Positions 23,206 to 34,900 of a stretch of DNA of 64,000 nucleotides are shown here, piece by piece. Position numbers and translations under genes: made by a program. The stretch comes from Anisodus tanguticus (lineage: Eukaryota > Streptophyta > Magnoliopsida > Solanales > Solanaceae). The notes under the pieces are model-generated. The model saw nothing but the letters and a program-made list of their open reading frames with translations. It ran no database searches and was not told the origin of the DNA. The stretch covers positions 40,594,045 to 40,658,044 of the forward strand of contig CM067556.1 in NCBI GenBank assembly GCA_034509755.1, in the 5' to 3' direction. Within the stretch, counting starts at the first letter, position 1. Every line of letters starts with the position of its first letter.

Positions 23206-23719
23206 TAATAGGGACCTTCTGTGATATAGGGAGTTAACTACTGCTCATGAGAGGACTTTTATTGGTCAAAATATGATAGCATTTAAAATCAGTAATTAAT
23301 TAATGGGAAGTCAGCTGCTGATATCACAAGGCTACCCTGTTGGATGCTGATTGTTAGCATATGTGTCATTGAAACTAAAGTTGGCATATCTCAAAAGATT
23401 AAAGATATGTTACTTAACAGCTAAGGCTACAATATATGGCTGGTAGGCCATCCATGTTCATCAAAAGCCCTAAAAGATCCCGATTGTTCATTCACGACGT
23501 GTCAATGCCTACACTTCGTGATGTTTTATCATATCATGAATATTTTCTGTATTAACTGACGTGTCATCTGACTCGCACTGAGAGCACAAAGTTGGATGTA
23601 ACAGACATGAAATTAACAGTGAAGTGCTAAATGCCGCTTATAAGAGAGTATCACATTTGTTGTTGTTAAGTGTCCCAGACCAGTTGAGATTGGGAAGTAA
23701 ATTCAAAGGTAAAAAATAC

Positions 23720-24010
23720 TAATCAATTGACGGAATAACAAAATATACCAGATTTGAATAAGCTTAGAATGCATAACTTTTAGAGTCAAGTAGTAGGAAG
23801 TTTCCCTGTACAATTTTCACAATGAAATTCCTATCAGGTGCATTTTTTATTTCTTCTGTTCAATTTGTGCTTATGCTCTGTCTTGAGACGAGGTCTCTTG
23901 GAAACAGCCGCTCTACCTATCAAGTTAGAGTAAGGTCTGCGTACACTCTACCCTCCTCAGACTCTATGTTGTGGGATTTCACTGGATATGTTGTTATAGT
24001 AGTTTGAAGT
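23720..24010 (+). mobile_element. RTE/TS-SINE-type tail copy
   Basis: 23870-24000 carries CTTGAGACGAGGTCTCTTGG, AAGGTCTGCGTACACTCTAC and GGGATTTCACTGGATATGTT, the same 3' tail as at 22695-23205 and 36770-37020. About 110 bp before it (23725-23825) recurs at about 24765-24865. Confidence 0.75.
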
Positions 24011-24319
24011 TCTTCTTAGTAGTTTCTTACTATTTTTTTAGACTTATCATTTAAATAGTTCAAGATAAGTATTGGTAGACAATTAGGAATTACCAACTGT
24101 ATATCATTTTCTGCAAATTTAAGGCAAAAGAAAATAGTGATTTGAAACAATCAAATAGAAGCTAAAAAGAAGCACAAGACAAACAGATTGAACCCTTACT
24201 AAAAAAAAGGTAGAACTGAAGACGACATATTTTGGTTCCATAGATTTGTAAACAACCGCTATTTTTTAGCCTTACCTTCTTTTCTGCCCAACACCTTCAA
24301 ACTAATCGATAACCCCACC

Positions 24320-24455
24320 AAGGAATATGGTGGGATGGATTGATCCGTCCATCTTTAATTAAAGGTTTCAGGTTTGGCTTACTAATGAATATGGTGGGAT
24401 GGATGGATCCGTCCATCTTTAGTTTTTAATTAAAGGTTTCAGGTTCGAGTCTTAT
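24320..24455. repeat. Imperfect direct duplication
   Basis: The phrase ATGGTGGGATGGATTGATCC and its continuation GTCCATCTTTAATTAAAGG occurs at about 24338 and again at about 24390 with a small insertion. Confidence 0.7.
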
Positions 24456-25590
24456 GGATAGAGAAGTTTTTTATAAATAACATTTTTTCCCTTAAATAGA
24501 CCTTAGGCGACAAAAATTGAATTAGTCAAACCAGTGAATTTCACAGATACCATACAATTAAAATGATAAAAAAAAACAATCAATAACATCTAATCGCAAT
24601 AAGTCTTGGAACAACACTCTTCTTTTTCAGGCTTTGTACCTTGTTTTCTTAACTACCAACTTTGACTCCAATAGTCCTTTTCCTTTCAACTACTATATAT
24701 ATTGATATTAGGATCAGATTTTGTGGTCCGCCTAATGTCAAAGGAAAGCAAGTAGTTCTAATCAAATGAAGGAATGACCAAAAAGATGAGATTCGGATAA
24801 GCTTAGAATGCATAACTTTTAGTTAAGTTATAGGAAGTCTCCCCATTGATAAAGTTTTCACAATGGAACATTTAATAATTAGCTTTAATAATTACAGATA
24901 AATTAATCAACATACTAATTATTGGTGGTTGACGGTAGGATTCGTTTTAAGGTAAGAAAAGTTAAGAGCACCGAATATCAGATGGTCTGAAGCTCAAGTC
25001 CAGAATCAAACAAATAAGATGAGCAAATAAATAACAAAAACTATTCATATCTCAAGTTCAATCATGAAGCAAAGCAGAATAAGCCCAGTAAATATAGAAA
25101 AGGCTGGGAAAAGGAAAATAAATTAGGGATATTGATACATATATATATACCAATGCTAGTCTCTAGACATGCATTGTGCGTGTACCATATAAATGATGAG
25201 TATATATTTTTTTAAATCATGCATGACTTATAAAATAAAAAATTAGAGAAGAAGTGTAAGTTTTTAAAATACTCAAAGATTTTACTTAGCTAACTCAATA
25301 AAGGAAGACAGTTAAAGAGGAAACTTCATCAGATTAAAGGGAAAAACTTATTAACACGAATTAGGCAGGATGAGAATAGTACGTACCGTTTAGCATATTG
25401 AGGTGCTGATTTATTGCATTTGAGACAATCCTCACCCGAAAGATCATGTATTTGTGTCCTGATCTTTTCTTACAGGGAGAATGCATAAAGTCAAAACCCC
25501 CTCACCCCCCAAATAAAAAAAAATTGTTCACTAAATTTACTTTAGCATTGTAACTTTACCGGCGTTTAAGTATTGAATTTATTCAACTCG
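24456..25590. other. Intergenic AT-rich DNA
   Basis: No gene was recognised. 24765-24865 duplicates 23725-23825. The remainder shows nothing identifiable. Confidence 0.45.
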
Positions 25591-25599
25591 CCCTTTCCC

Positions 25600-26200
25600 A
25601 AACCAGGTCAAAGTTGGGTGATCCAGGGAGTTCGGCTAATATCATTCAACTAAGAGTCCTCGAGCAAATGAAGCTGACCAACGACATAGTCCTGGCCACA
25701 AAATTGTTGGTTGGGTTCAACTTAGCAAGTGCAACAACTCGGGGGGAAGTCACGTTACCCACTTACGTTGAAGGTGTGGAAAAGCCGAATCTATTCTAAG
25801 TAATGGAAAGAGATATGGATATAATGTCATCATGGGAAGACCTTGGATCCACAGCATGAAGGCAGTGCCTTCAACATATCACCAAGTGTTGAAATTCCCG
25901 ACACCAGACAAGGTAAAGCAGATTCGGGCCGATCAATCTGCAACATGAGAGATGTTTGCCATAACGCAGATGAACAAATGGATAAATCTGAAAAATAGCA
26001 ATCATAGAATCTGGAGTCCATTGTCAATCCGAAGCTAGAAGAACACCCGAATGAAGAAGGAGGCGAAGAGGAACTATGAACAGATACCAATTACCCAGAT
26101 CTTTTCAGGTACCGAATGATACTGATGCAACCAAGTCAACAAAAGAGGAACTCGCGCATATCTTCCTATTCGTCGATTTCCTAGAGAGAAAGGTAGGTGG
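25600..26200 (+). pseudogene. Ty3/gypsy element, protease part (left half of a split element)
   Basis: The frame 25614-25799 reads GDPGSSANIIQLRVLEQMKL, the aspartic protease region of Ty3/gypsy pol (consensus D-S/T-G replaced by DPG). After a frameshift, the next frame has YNVIMGRPWIHSMKAVPSTY, the second protease hallmark, then KFPTP and DATKSTKEELAHI. This is the pre-RT part of plant gypsy pol. The sequence stops at 26200, where copia element C begins; it resumes at 32468. No LTR of this gypsy element was recognised in the window. Confidence 0.9.
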
Positions 26201-27278
26201 TGTTGAAAATTGCCTTTGGTGGGGAGGTGCGTCCACCCATATTTAATGACTTAAACACTAGGGTTCCGCATGTTGGAGGCTTTGTCACTTCACACGTGCA
26301 TAATCTACTAAGTGAGTAGATGACCGTAGGGCCAAGGATCGTCAAATTTCGTTAAGAAATGAAAGAGATATTGATCCACGAAGTAAGGTATTTGAGGCAT
26401 GGAAATATGGTGTGGGACAAATCTACAACATCGGTGGGAAAAGGAAGAATTATTCTCTTTATAAGTCTCAAAATTAGCTAAGGGTTTGGGACCCTAATGG
26501 GTAATCCATGTGTTTGAATGATGGAGGACCTAGGTGTGCTTGGGTTTGAGGCTAAGCCCATACACGGGCCGCCGCCGCCCGCCCTTCCCGTCCGGTGTGG
26601 AAAGATGAAATTGGGAACGACGGAAAGCAGAAAGTTTATGTCTGCCGTTTTGGTTGATTTTTGGAGCGTTAAATTGCACATTAAATCAGCCATTACTTGG
26701 ATGATTAACTCCTCACTAATGGCCATTACTTGGATGATTAACTCCTCACTAATGGCCATTACTTGGCTATTAACAGTCATTAGTTGGCCAGTTGACTAGT
26801 CCCTCTCCTTATACTATATATATTGAAGCCTTGGCTCAATTGTTGAGACTAATAAAAAAAAGACACAAACAAAAGAGAGAACGAAAATAAGAAAAACTCA
26901 GTCCAAAAATGTGAGCAGAAACAGTGGACAGACAGAAAGCTCTTCCTTCCTTTTCCATTCTTCAGCAAGTCATTTCGTGTTTGTTTTATTCGTCAGAATC
27001 AACCTATTTGCTTCGTAGTGTTGATTAGTTGTTGTTTTATCTTGGGAGACTAATGCCCGCTAATGTAAAAGCATATATACGGGGCAATCTTGTCTTAAAG
27101 ATATAGTCATCTCTCGACTCAGCCACAGTTGTAACAATCCATTAGTGTTTCTTGATTTCAGGTTATCAAGATTCAACACTCAACAAGCTTGCGGCAGTTC
27201 TGAATATTGGCTATTTGTTTATCCTTTCGAACACTTGTAATATTTATTTACTTTCCGTACTGCTTTACATATCCAACA
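26201..27278 (+). repeat. 5' LTR of copia element C
   Basis: 1078 bp, TGTTGAAA to ATCCAACA. It contains a 33-bp unit duplicated at 26690-26722 and 26723-26755 (CCATTACTTGGATGATTAAC and the rest of each unit), present once in the partner LTR. A TATA-like CTTATACTATATATATTGAA lies near 26808-26827. Confidence 0.93.
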
Positions 27279-28340
27279 AACTTAAGACAAGATTGTATTA
27301 GTGTTCAAAAAATGTCGGTCAAAAGTTTGTGACCAAATCTGGATATGGCTGTGGTTTTCTGGTAGAAGACAGTGTTGATTATGTTGTTGAAGGTCAAGGT
27401 GTTCATGGTGTCACCGCTCCCGAGAGTGGTGGGAACAAGTGCCCACGAGAGGCTGAGGATGTCAATTGGGACAAGAGGAGAAGGTTGAAGATGTGGTTCT
27501 ATCTTGTAGCAGAAGGCTTATATCTGTCCCAGACAAAGAATCCAAAATTGGGATAAGTAATTTTTCTTCCTTGTCAAGAATAAGATTAAATGATGTCTAA
27601 TTAAAAAGGACTTACAGTAAAGAGGAATATGAAAATATTTTCCCGAAATAATTTATATTCCTTACACTTTAAAATTAGAAGTTTAATCTCACCTTCCTTC
27701 TCGGTTAAAAATTGGACTATTGTAAAGAAAACTTAAAAGATCCGTTATTTTGAGTGTAATTATTAAAAGTGTGTAAAGTATGTTCGCACATGCGAAGGAT
27801 ATAGATCCACTGACTTTGCGAAAACTGCTACCACACTTAAGTAAGCGCCAAGTATTGTCTGGGAACCAATCTCAAGGGGAAAAGACTAAAAGATAATGAC
27901 TTATCCTAAGACGTTAAACCTGTCACACTATATGACAGAAGATCCTTCATTTGATAGGATGATATTGGACACTCAGTCGTACAAAGCCTACGGGCGACTG
28001 GAGTGGGCCAGAATTCATTTGATAGGATGATATTGGACACTCAGTCGTACAAAGCCTACGGGCGACTGGAGTGGGCCAGAATTTCCAGAGTCTTAAATGA
28101 TCGGAAGGCCAAAAGAAAGGCAGAAAAGTAATGGACACCTAGTAAGGTGGGCCAGAGTTTCCAGGTCTTAAATGATATGAAGGCTAAAGGAAAGGCAACC
28201 AAAGCAACTGGAGTGAGCCAGAGTATCCAGATCACATATGATCCGGTTACGCCCTAACCACGGGTAAGAGGGTGCTAATGTGAAGCAACGCCACCTCTAA
28301 AGTAGAATGAGTTGGAGAGATTGTCCTCAAAAGGACTTCA
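27279..28340 (+). pseudogene. Copia C gag-region remnant
   Basis: The frame 27329-27556 ends with DKRRRLKMWFYLVAEGLYLSQTKNPKL, whose parts KRRRLKMWFYL and LYLSQTKN resemble the N-terminal gag block of plant copia elements (KRWQQKMFFYL...). The rest of gag is not recognisable and the region 27560-28340 is filled with non-coding sequence including short repeats. No CCHC knuckle was found. Confidence 0.5.
27946..28083. repeat. 68-bp tandem duplication, two near-identical units
   Basis: Units start at 27946 and 28014 with no difference seen by eye. Diverged copies of part of the unit (GGTGGGCCAGAGTTTCCAG, GGAGTGAGCCAGAGTATCCA) follow to about 28225, indicating older rounds of the same expansion. 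Confidence 0.92.
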
Positions 28341-30790
28341 GGGAATGGGATCACTTTAAAAGGAGGTGATACATGTCTCAAACTTGGTTTAAGGAACGTT
28401 GTTGGTCAAACAGGTTTGAGACTAGTCCAACAGGTTTGTAATAACTAAGAATGGTAAAGTATATCTGTAGCTAGATGAATGATATATTTGTAATCTGTGC
28501 ATCTATGCCATCATAGATTAAGACACGTTAAATAGAAAGTCATTTAAAAGTTAATGAAGTTGAGATTGTTGCCTTCTGTCGACATAAACCCTCAAAATAA
28601 ATATGAGGTAGGCGAAAAGGTAAAATCACCTTTCCATTCCGTCAAAGGAATAGCGAAAGAAGTACCGCTCCTCTAGAACTTCGTCACACCTACATGGGTG
28701 ATTTGAAGTTTATACAAAATAGAGGGGGGAGACAAGTGCTTTGTGACCTTCATTGATGATGGTATAACGCATTGCATCATTTGTTTAAAAGCAAAGATGA
28801 GAGATGTTGAAACAGATAAGTGCTACAAAGCAGAAGTTGAAAAAATCAACTAAGCCTACGAATTGAGGAATTCGTAGTGATAGAGGGGAGAATGTGAAGC
28901 ATCGTTTATCAAATGACTGCTCCTTACTCACCTCAGTCTAACGGTGTTAGCCAAATGCAAAGCCGTATGCCCAAAATTTGTCAGGCAAGGCGATCCTTAC
29001 CGCTAATGCGATTCTCAACAGAACTACGCATAAGGATAAGGATAACCCTCTGTGTGAAATATGAAAAGGATCCCACATACAAATGTTGTGTTGTGGGGTG
29101 GCTTGGTAGAGGTTGAAATACTGAAACAGGTCAAGTTGGACCTAAGACTGCAAATTGCATATCCACTGGATCTACAAATAACAGTAGTGCTTATCGTCTC
29201 TTGGTGTCAAAGAATGCTGAATTCTTTGAAGATAACTTTCCTTGAAAAAGAAAAAAAGTAATTGCTCGAGGTTAACAAGAACCCGCGAGTGACTGACTGT
29301 CCGGAACTAGACATTCTGTATCTACAGGACTCGAAAGTTGCTGACTATCCAGAACTTAATATTCCAGATCTACATAACTCAGGGATTCTAGATGTTGAAC
29401 CGAGATGGAGCAAAGACTTGTTCTAGGCCTTCTAGCTTATATGGTTGAGAATGAACCATGGACAATTAACAGAGAATTGTCATCTGCTTTGGAAAGAAGC
29501 TACAGAGAGAGAAATAGATTTCATCATATAGAACCATACTTGTGTAATGGTTGACCTTCCTCCGGGAAAAGAACCTTTGGGTTGTGAAAGTGGATACTCA
29601 AAAGTGAGTACAAAGTAGATGGATCTACTGACGAGTATAAGGCCTCGGCTACTTGTACATGTGCTCCCCTGTGAATAGCTTAACATCTAGGGCCATTGCA
29701 ATCTTGCGTGACATGGATGTTGAAACTGCCTTCCTAACCGGAGAGTTGGAAGGGGAGGATCAGAGTTGGTTTGTTCGACTGTTGGGCTTCTTCTTGAACT
29801 TTTATTTTGGTCCATGAAATGTTTACATTTTGGTCTTGGAAGTTTCTGATAAAACAGAAATAATGAATCTGATAACAGAGACATTGACTCTGAAGTTAGA
29901 AAGCCAACAGTTGGAAAACCAACAGTCTGAAAGTGGAAGTCATATTGAAACAAAAGTCTCGATATGAAAGATATGGGTATCACAGATGACATCTTAGGAA
30001 TTAGAATTTCTAAGACATCTAACGGACTGGTCTAATTCCAAACTCATTTGTGAGGTAGTTGACAATCTCGTTGAAGCCACCAATGGATATGAATCGTATA
30101 ACTGATTGGAATTATGCTGCACCCATATACAAGGAGCGATATGCGCAGGTCACATGTAGTTCAATGTATATTACACACTACAACTGACCTGGTATCGACC
30201 TACAAAATAGATCAGTTGAACCAAGGTTCACTAGTGATTTTAATAAATGATCAATAGAAGGCGTTAAGTCGGATATGATAATATCTGAAATATTCGCTTA
30301 TCTATGAATTATGTTATTCTGGATGTCTAGCGGTTCTAGGAGAACACAGTGATGCAAAATGGACATCAGATATGAAGAACACCAAAGCCACAACTAAATG
30401 TGTAAGGTGGGTCTTGGAAAATCCTCTAAGCAAACTTACATCGGCCGATTCATGATAGAATCAGATTTTATCGCTTTAAACAAAACATGAAAGAAGTTGA
30501 GTAACTTCACGAATCCTTAGAGGACGTCCCTTATTGGGAGAAACTCGTGCTTTCGGCAGTTAGACACTGTGGCTAGTTGGTAGTCTTCAGGAAGGTCACG
30601 GATAACGGCGTCTGGACATATCTATCGAAGACATAAGATCGTATGGCAGTTGATCATCACGGGTAACACTTCCTTGATTACTAATCAAAGGATATAGCGG
30701 ACCCTTTTAACTAAGGGACTACCCGAAGATCAAGAATTCTGCCTGTCTAGGGGAATGGGCTTAAAACCCAAACAATACGAACCTTTGCGG
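28341..30790 (+). pseudogene. Copia C pol remnant
   Basis: Decayed blocks in copia order: the protease end at about 28400-28450, integrase at about 28670-28960 (TAPLELRHTY-like, FIDDG, and QMTAPYSPQSNGV at 28910-28951), integrase C-terminal part at 29061-29260, RT at about 29510-29780 and RNase H ending with LTKGLPEDQEFCLSRGMGLK at about 30705-30765, the same tail as copia A. Many stops and shifts; no frame exceeds about 100 codons. Confidence 0.85.
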
Positions 30791-31395
30791 TGGTAACCCA
30801 ACCATACTGACTGGAGATCCCAAGAATTTGGTTCAATGGGAAAACTAAGCTGCAAAAAGGTTCAGTTGAACACTTCGGTGGAAGCAAGAGCACTTCGGAT
30901 GATGATTTCTGTAAGGAAACATGAATCCAAAGTTATTCCCGCGATAGACGTTAAAGTGATACATGCATGGTGGGTAAAGGTTAAGCTTCCAAACCTTTAA
31001 CGATTGAGGTTAAGGTTGGGGAAACTTTTAATGATTCCTAACACTTGTGAAGTGGGGTATAGCAGGATACCTTGTAGGAGATCACCTATTTAAGTGCGAG
31101 GACAGGCCACCTCAAATGAATGCACTTAAGAATCCAAGTGTGTCCATGACCACAAAGGACAGAACAATAAGAATGAAAACGAATAAGGAGAGTTATTATG
31201 TTAGTATCATTGTCTTGGCTTACACTAAACACTGATGGTTCAAGACATCACGTTCACTGCGCAGTAAGTTCGGTGGTATTCAACTAGGGAAGGTTCAAAG
31301 CGGAAGCTACCTCTCCTGATGCAATATCTTTTCGCTAAAAATTTGCTGAAAGTAGGCACCTTGTGTGTGCGCTAAAATCTCTTTCAAGAGGAGAT

Positions 31396-32467
31396 TATTG
31401 GAAATTTGCCTTTGGTGGGGAGGTGCTTCCACCCATATTTAATGACTTAAACACTAGGGTTCCGCATGTTGAAGGCTTTGTCTCTTCACACATGCATAAT
31501 CTACTAAGTGAGTAGATGACTGTAGGGCCAAGGATCGTCAAATTTCGTTAAGGAATGAAAGAGATATTGGTCCACGAAGTAAGGTGTTTGAGGCATGGAA
31601 ATATGGTGTGGGACAAATCTACCACATCGGTGGGAAAAAGAAGAATTGTTCTTTTTATAAGTCTCAAAATTGGCTAAGGGTTTGGGACCCCAAGGGGTAA
31701 CCCATGTGTTTGAAGGGGGAAGGCTCTAAGTGTGCTTGGGTTCGAGGCTAAGCCCACACGTGCGCCGCCGCTCGCCCGTCCCGTCCGGGTCTCGGGTCAC
31801 GGGTTGGGAACGACGGAAGGCAAAAAGTTTCTGCCTGCCATTTGGGTTGATTTTTGGAGCATTAAAACTCCATTAATCTGCACATAACTCCTCCCTAAAA
31901 GCTCCTTTATGTTGTATATTAAATCAGCCATTACTTAGCTGATTAACTCCTCACTAATGGTCATTACTTGGCTATTAACATCCATTAGTTGGGTAGTTGA
32001 CTAGTCCATCTCCTTATACTATATATATTGAAGCCTTGGCTCAATTGTTGAGACTAATAAAAAAAGACACAAACAGAAGAGAGACTCACTCCAAAAACGT
32101 GAACAAAAACAATGGACAAACAGAAAGCTCTTCCTTTTCCATTCTTCAGCAAGTCATTTCATGTTTGTTTTATTCGTCAGAATCAACCTATTTGCTTTGT
32201 AGTGTTGATTAGTTGATGTTTTATCTTGGGAGACTATTGCCCGCTAACGTAAAAGCATATATACGGGGCAATCTTGTCTTAAAGACAGAGAGTCATCTCT
32301 CGACTCAGCCATAGTTGTAACAATCCAGATTTAGTGTTTCTTGATTTCAGGTTATCAAGATTCAACACTCAACAAGCTTGCAGCAGTTCTGAATATTGGC
32401 TATTTGTTTATCCTTTCGAATACTTGTAATATTTATTTACTTTCTTTACTGCTTTACATATCCAACA
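31396..32467 (+). repeat. 3' LTR of copia element C
   Basis: About 1072 bp matching 26201-27278. The first bases are TATTGG instead of TGTTGG, so the canonical TG end is mutated. It has about 30 bp (near 31885-31920) absent from the 5' LTR, and one copy of the 33-bp unit. Confidence 0.92.
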
Positions 32468-32930
32468 GGTGGATACATGGTTAAGCCGCAAATTTAAAAA
32501 AGAAATAATTGAATTTCTTAAAGCTAACGTTGTTATCTTATTTAACTGTGTTAGTTACTGCTTCCTTTTGTCAGAATGCGCTATCATGGCGTATTCAATT
32601 TTGTTATTAGGTTGCAACTTACAAGCTGAGTCTGGACCAGTTTACCTCCGGTGAAACAAAAGAAACGGTCATTACCCGAGGTCCGAAGTAGGTTTCTTAA
32701 GGAAAAGAGGTAATGAGGTTGCTTAATATCAGATCGATCGGGAAGGTTAAGTACCCAGATTGGTTAGCAAACGTAGTCGTGGTGCCTAAAAAGCTGAATA
32801 AATTCCGGATGTGGATAGACTTTACATATTTGAATAAGGCTTGCCCAAAGGATTCATTTCTGTTTCCAAATATCAATCAAATTATCGGCACTATGGCCTA
32901 CCACGATTTGATTGAGTTATTTTGATGCAT
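32468..32930 (+). pseudogene. Ty3/gypsy element, RT part (right half of the split element)
   Basis: Directly after the copia C target duplication the gypsy pre-RT continues (LSRKFKKEIIEFLKAN at about 32480-32530). 32713-32925 carries the RT start: IRSIGKVKYPDWLANVVVVPKK, KFRMWIDFTYLNKACPKDSF. Between them, about 32545-32620 resembles the T-rich part of the RTE tail found at 36757, a possible small insertion. RT ends after the INQIIG motif; the catalytic YxDD part is absent. Confidence 0.9.
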
Positions 32931-33955
32931 ATTCTCGATAGCAGTCACCTGAATATCATTGTTGAAGCTGGTTCCCAAATTATCATCGACATGATTAATA
33001 ACAAAATGGACCCTCCTTGGCAAATTCTGCACATTATCGATCAAATTATGCTCATCTCTGACAGAGGAAATTTTACTCTCATTCATGAATTCAGACAAGG
33101 CAACAAACCTGCTGATCAACTTACTATAATGGGAGAGCTGACCAAACAACAAAGGATTTTTTAATGTATTTACTCTCTCCCTAATCTTATCAAGAACACT
33201 TTATAGCTTGATCAAGATGATGTTCCCAATTTCAGATTCAAATCAAGGAGATATATCAGTTTGTTCTTAATGATGTTACTAATACATAAATTAGGAACTT
33301 GTATAGTGTTCATCACTATCATTGTATTTTCTGCTTCTATTCCTCCTTCTCACTCCCCTTGTGTGGTGGATGTCTTGCATTTTGTATGGACTCCCCTAAA
33401 ACTTTTGTAAGAATGATCAACATCATTCTTCATCTTGCTTCGGAAGCTAAGGTTTATGTCCTCCTCCATGTATTTATAGATGAGTTGGGGCTCCTCCTTG
33501 AACCCCAACCTCGCAAAAGGTGGAGTTTTGCTAAAACAAAATTTTAAAAAGAAAGTCAAGAGGAAGACATAACCTACAATGAGGTACTAGTCATTGGAAG
33601 CAACGACCAATGTCGTTGAATAATAAATACAATTATCAATTCCCACAAAAATGCCTCGCCAAAACATAACAAAACTGGTAAAACAATTATAAGATTGTCA
33701 TTTTATTTTTTATACAAAATTGTTAAATTGTACTATGTAATTTGCAAGTTTAGGAAGCAAAATAAAAACTTACACATTACAAGTTGTATATTCAATTTTA
33801 AAATTCTATTTAATAAAATTAAAGGTTTTAGCCTTGAGTTTTTTTTTTAATTCTTTATCATGTATCACCTATCATTTAGTGCCCAAATAATCAAATATGA
33901 TAACACAAATTAAAAAATTATATGAGAAAACCCACTAGTCCCTTAACTTGACCTC
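32931..33955. other. Intergenic DNA, nothing recognised
   Basis: AT-rich. No supported gene; the open frames here do not resemble known families. Confidence 0.45.
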
Positions 33956-33959
33956 CTAA

Positions 33960-34115
33960 GGCCCGACCCACTGGGAATAGGTAGTAGGATCGGGACGGTC
34001 CCCCATAAAAAGACCCCTAGTCCTGGACCCCTAAGGCCCCTAAAACCCATTATCGGGCTAGTCCAAAAGCCGAAGACCATCCCGATCCGTCCCGCTAGAC
34101 AACTCTAGCCGTAGA
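33960..34115. other. Possible hAT-type terminal fragment
   Basis: A GC-rich island in AT-rich DNA. Its reversed right end reads GGCTAGAGTTGTCTAGCGGG, followed by repeated GGGACGG/GGGATGG motifs, similar in style to hAT termini with subterminal repeats. No partner end or target duplication was found. Confidence 0.25.
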
Positions 34116-34792
34116 CCATAAGTTTATTATCGGCAAGGAGGGTCCATTTTGTTATTAAGCCGCGGGAATTTGGGGAAATAATAAAGGATTCTTTTAAATC
34201 TACTTTAAGTAATACCATGTTTTTTTTAAAGTAAATTATCTTAAACAAATAAAGATGTAATTTCTGTCTCTTTCAGTAAAACTTTGTAAGCGGAACATGA
34301 AGAGAGCTATATGATCATACCATATTGGAACTTGAGAATTCAATGAAATATTGAAGAACAAAGTGAAAACTGAAAAGCAGAAATGTGTCCAACAAAATAG
34401 GAGTGAGGCAATAGACCATCTGCCGAGAAAACCAGTCGGCAGTCACATGCCAATCCAACTCAGCACTCGTAAGTTGGGTGAATTGCTTTTTTTTATAAGG
34501 TTGACATTAAAATTCATCTTACAAAAAAAGAAAAAGAAAAAGTAGGTTACATCACAAAGTAAGCATGCCAACTCAGAAAGTTAAAGCACCACATCAGCAC
34601 ACAACTCTGGATAATAAAATAATGCAACAAAACTTAGCCTACTAAATTATATACTGGCAGACAGCTAAAAGAAGACATTTCCAATGCTTTGGCTCTCAAA
34701 AAAGACACAGATTAATGGACAGCAAGGAGAAAGATATTGAAAATTAACAAGAATAAAAAAGACACATCCAACATGGATTTTCATACTTCAAT

Positions 34793-34806
34793 CAGTATAA
34801 AGACAG
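34793..34806 (+). promoter_or_regulatory. Candidate TATA box of GEM-like copy D
   Basis: CAGTATAAAGACAG lies about 100 bp before the first recognised exon. About 250 bp further upstream (about 34540-34610) is a box whose reverse complement matches the upstream flank of the minus-strand copies (GAGTTGGCATGC..., GATGTAACCTAC). Confidence 0.35.
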
Positions 34807-34900
34807 CCGACACCCCAACTTAACAATTTCCCTTTTCCTGGGTACAAAAGAAATATATTTTCTTTTGGATGACCCATAACTGACTCATGCAACAACTATT

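Larger units (their letters stand above)
26201..32467 (+). mobile_element. Copia element C, nested in the gypsy element
   Basis: This is a full-length, two-LTR Ty1/copia element on the plus strand, flanked by a perfect 5-bp duplication GGTGG (26196-26200 and 32468-32472). LTRs are 26201-27278 and 31396-32467. A polypurine tract (CTCTTTCAAGAGGAGAT, 31379-31395) precedes the 3' LTR. Its LTRs and the ends of pol resemble copia element A, which lies in the opposite orientation. The internal region is heavily decayed and most of gag is not recognisable. Confidence 0.95.

Noticed and set aside
26518..26799. Open frames across a GC-rich island at 26560-26600, and the parallel island at 31760-31810
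   Set aside because: Both are the same part of the two LTRs of copia C; they are non-coding LTR sequence.
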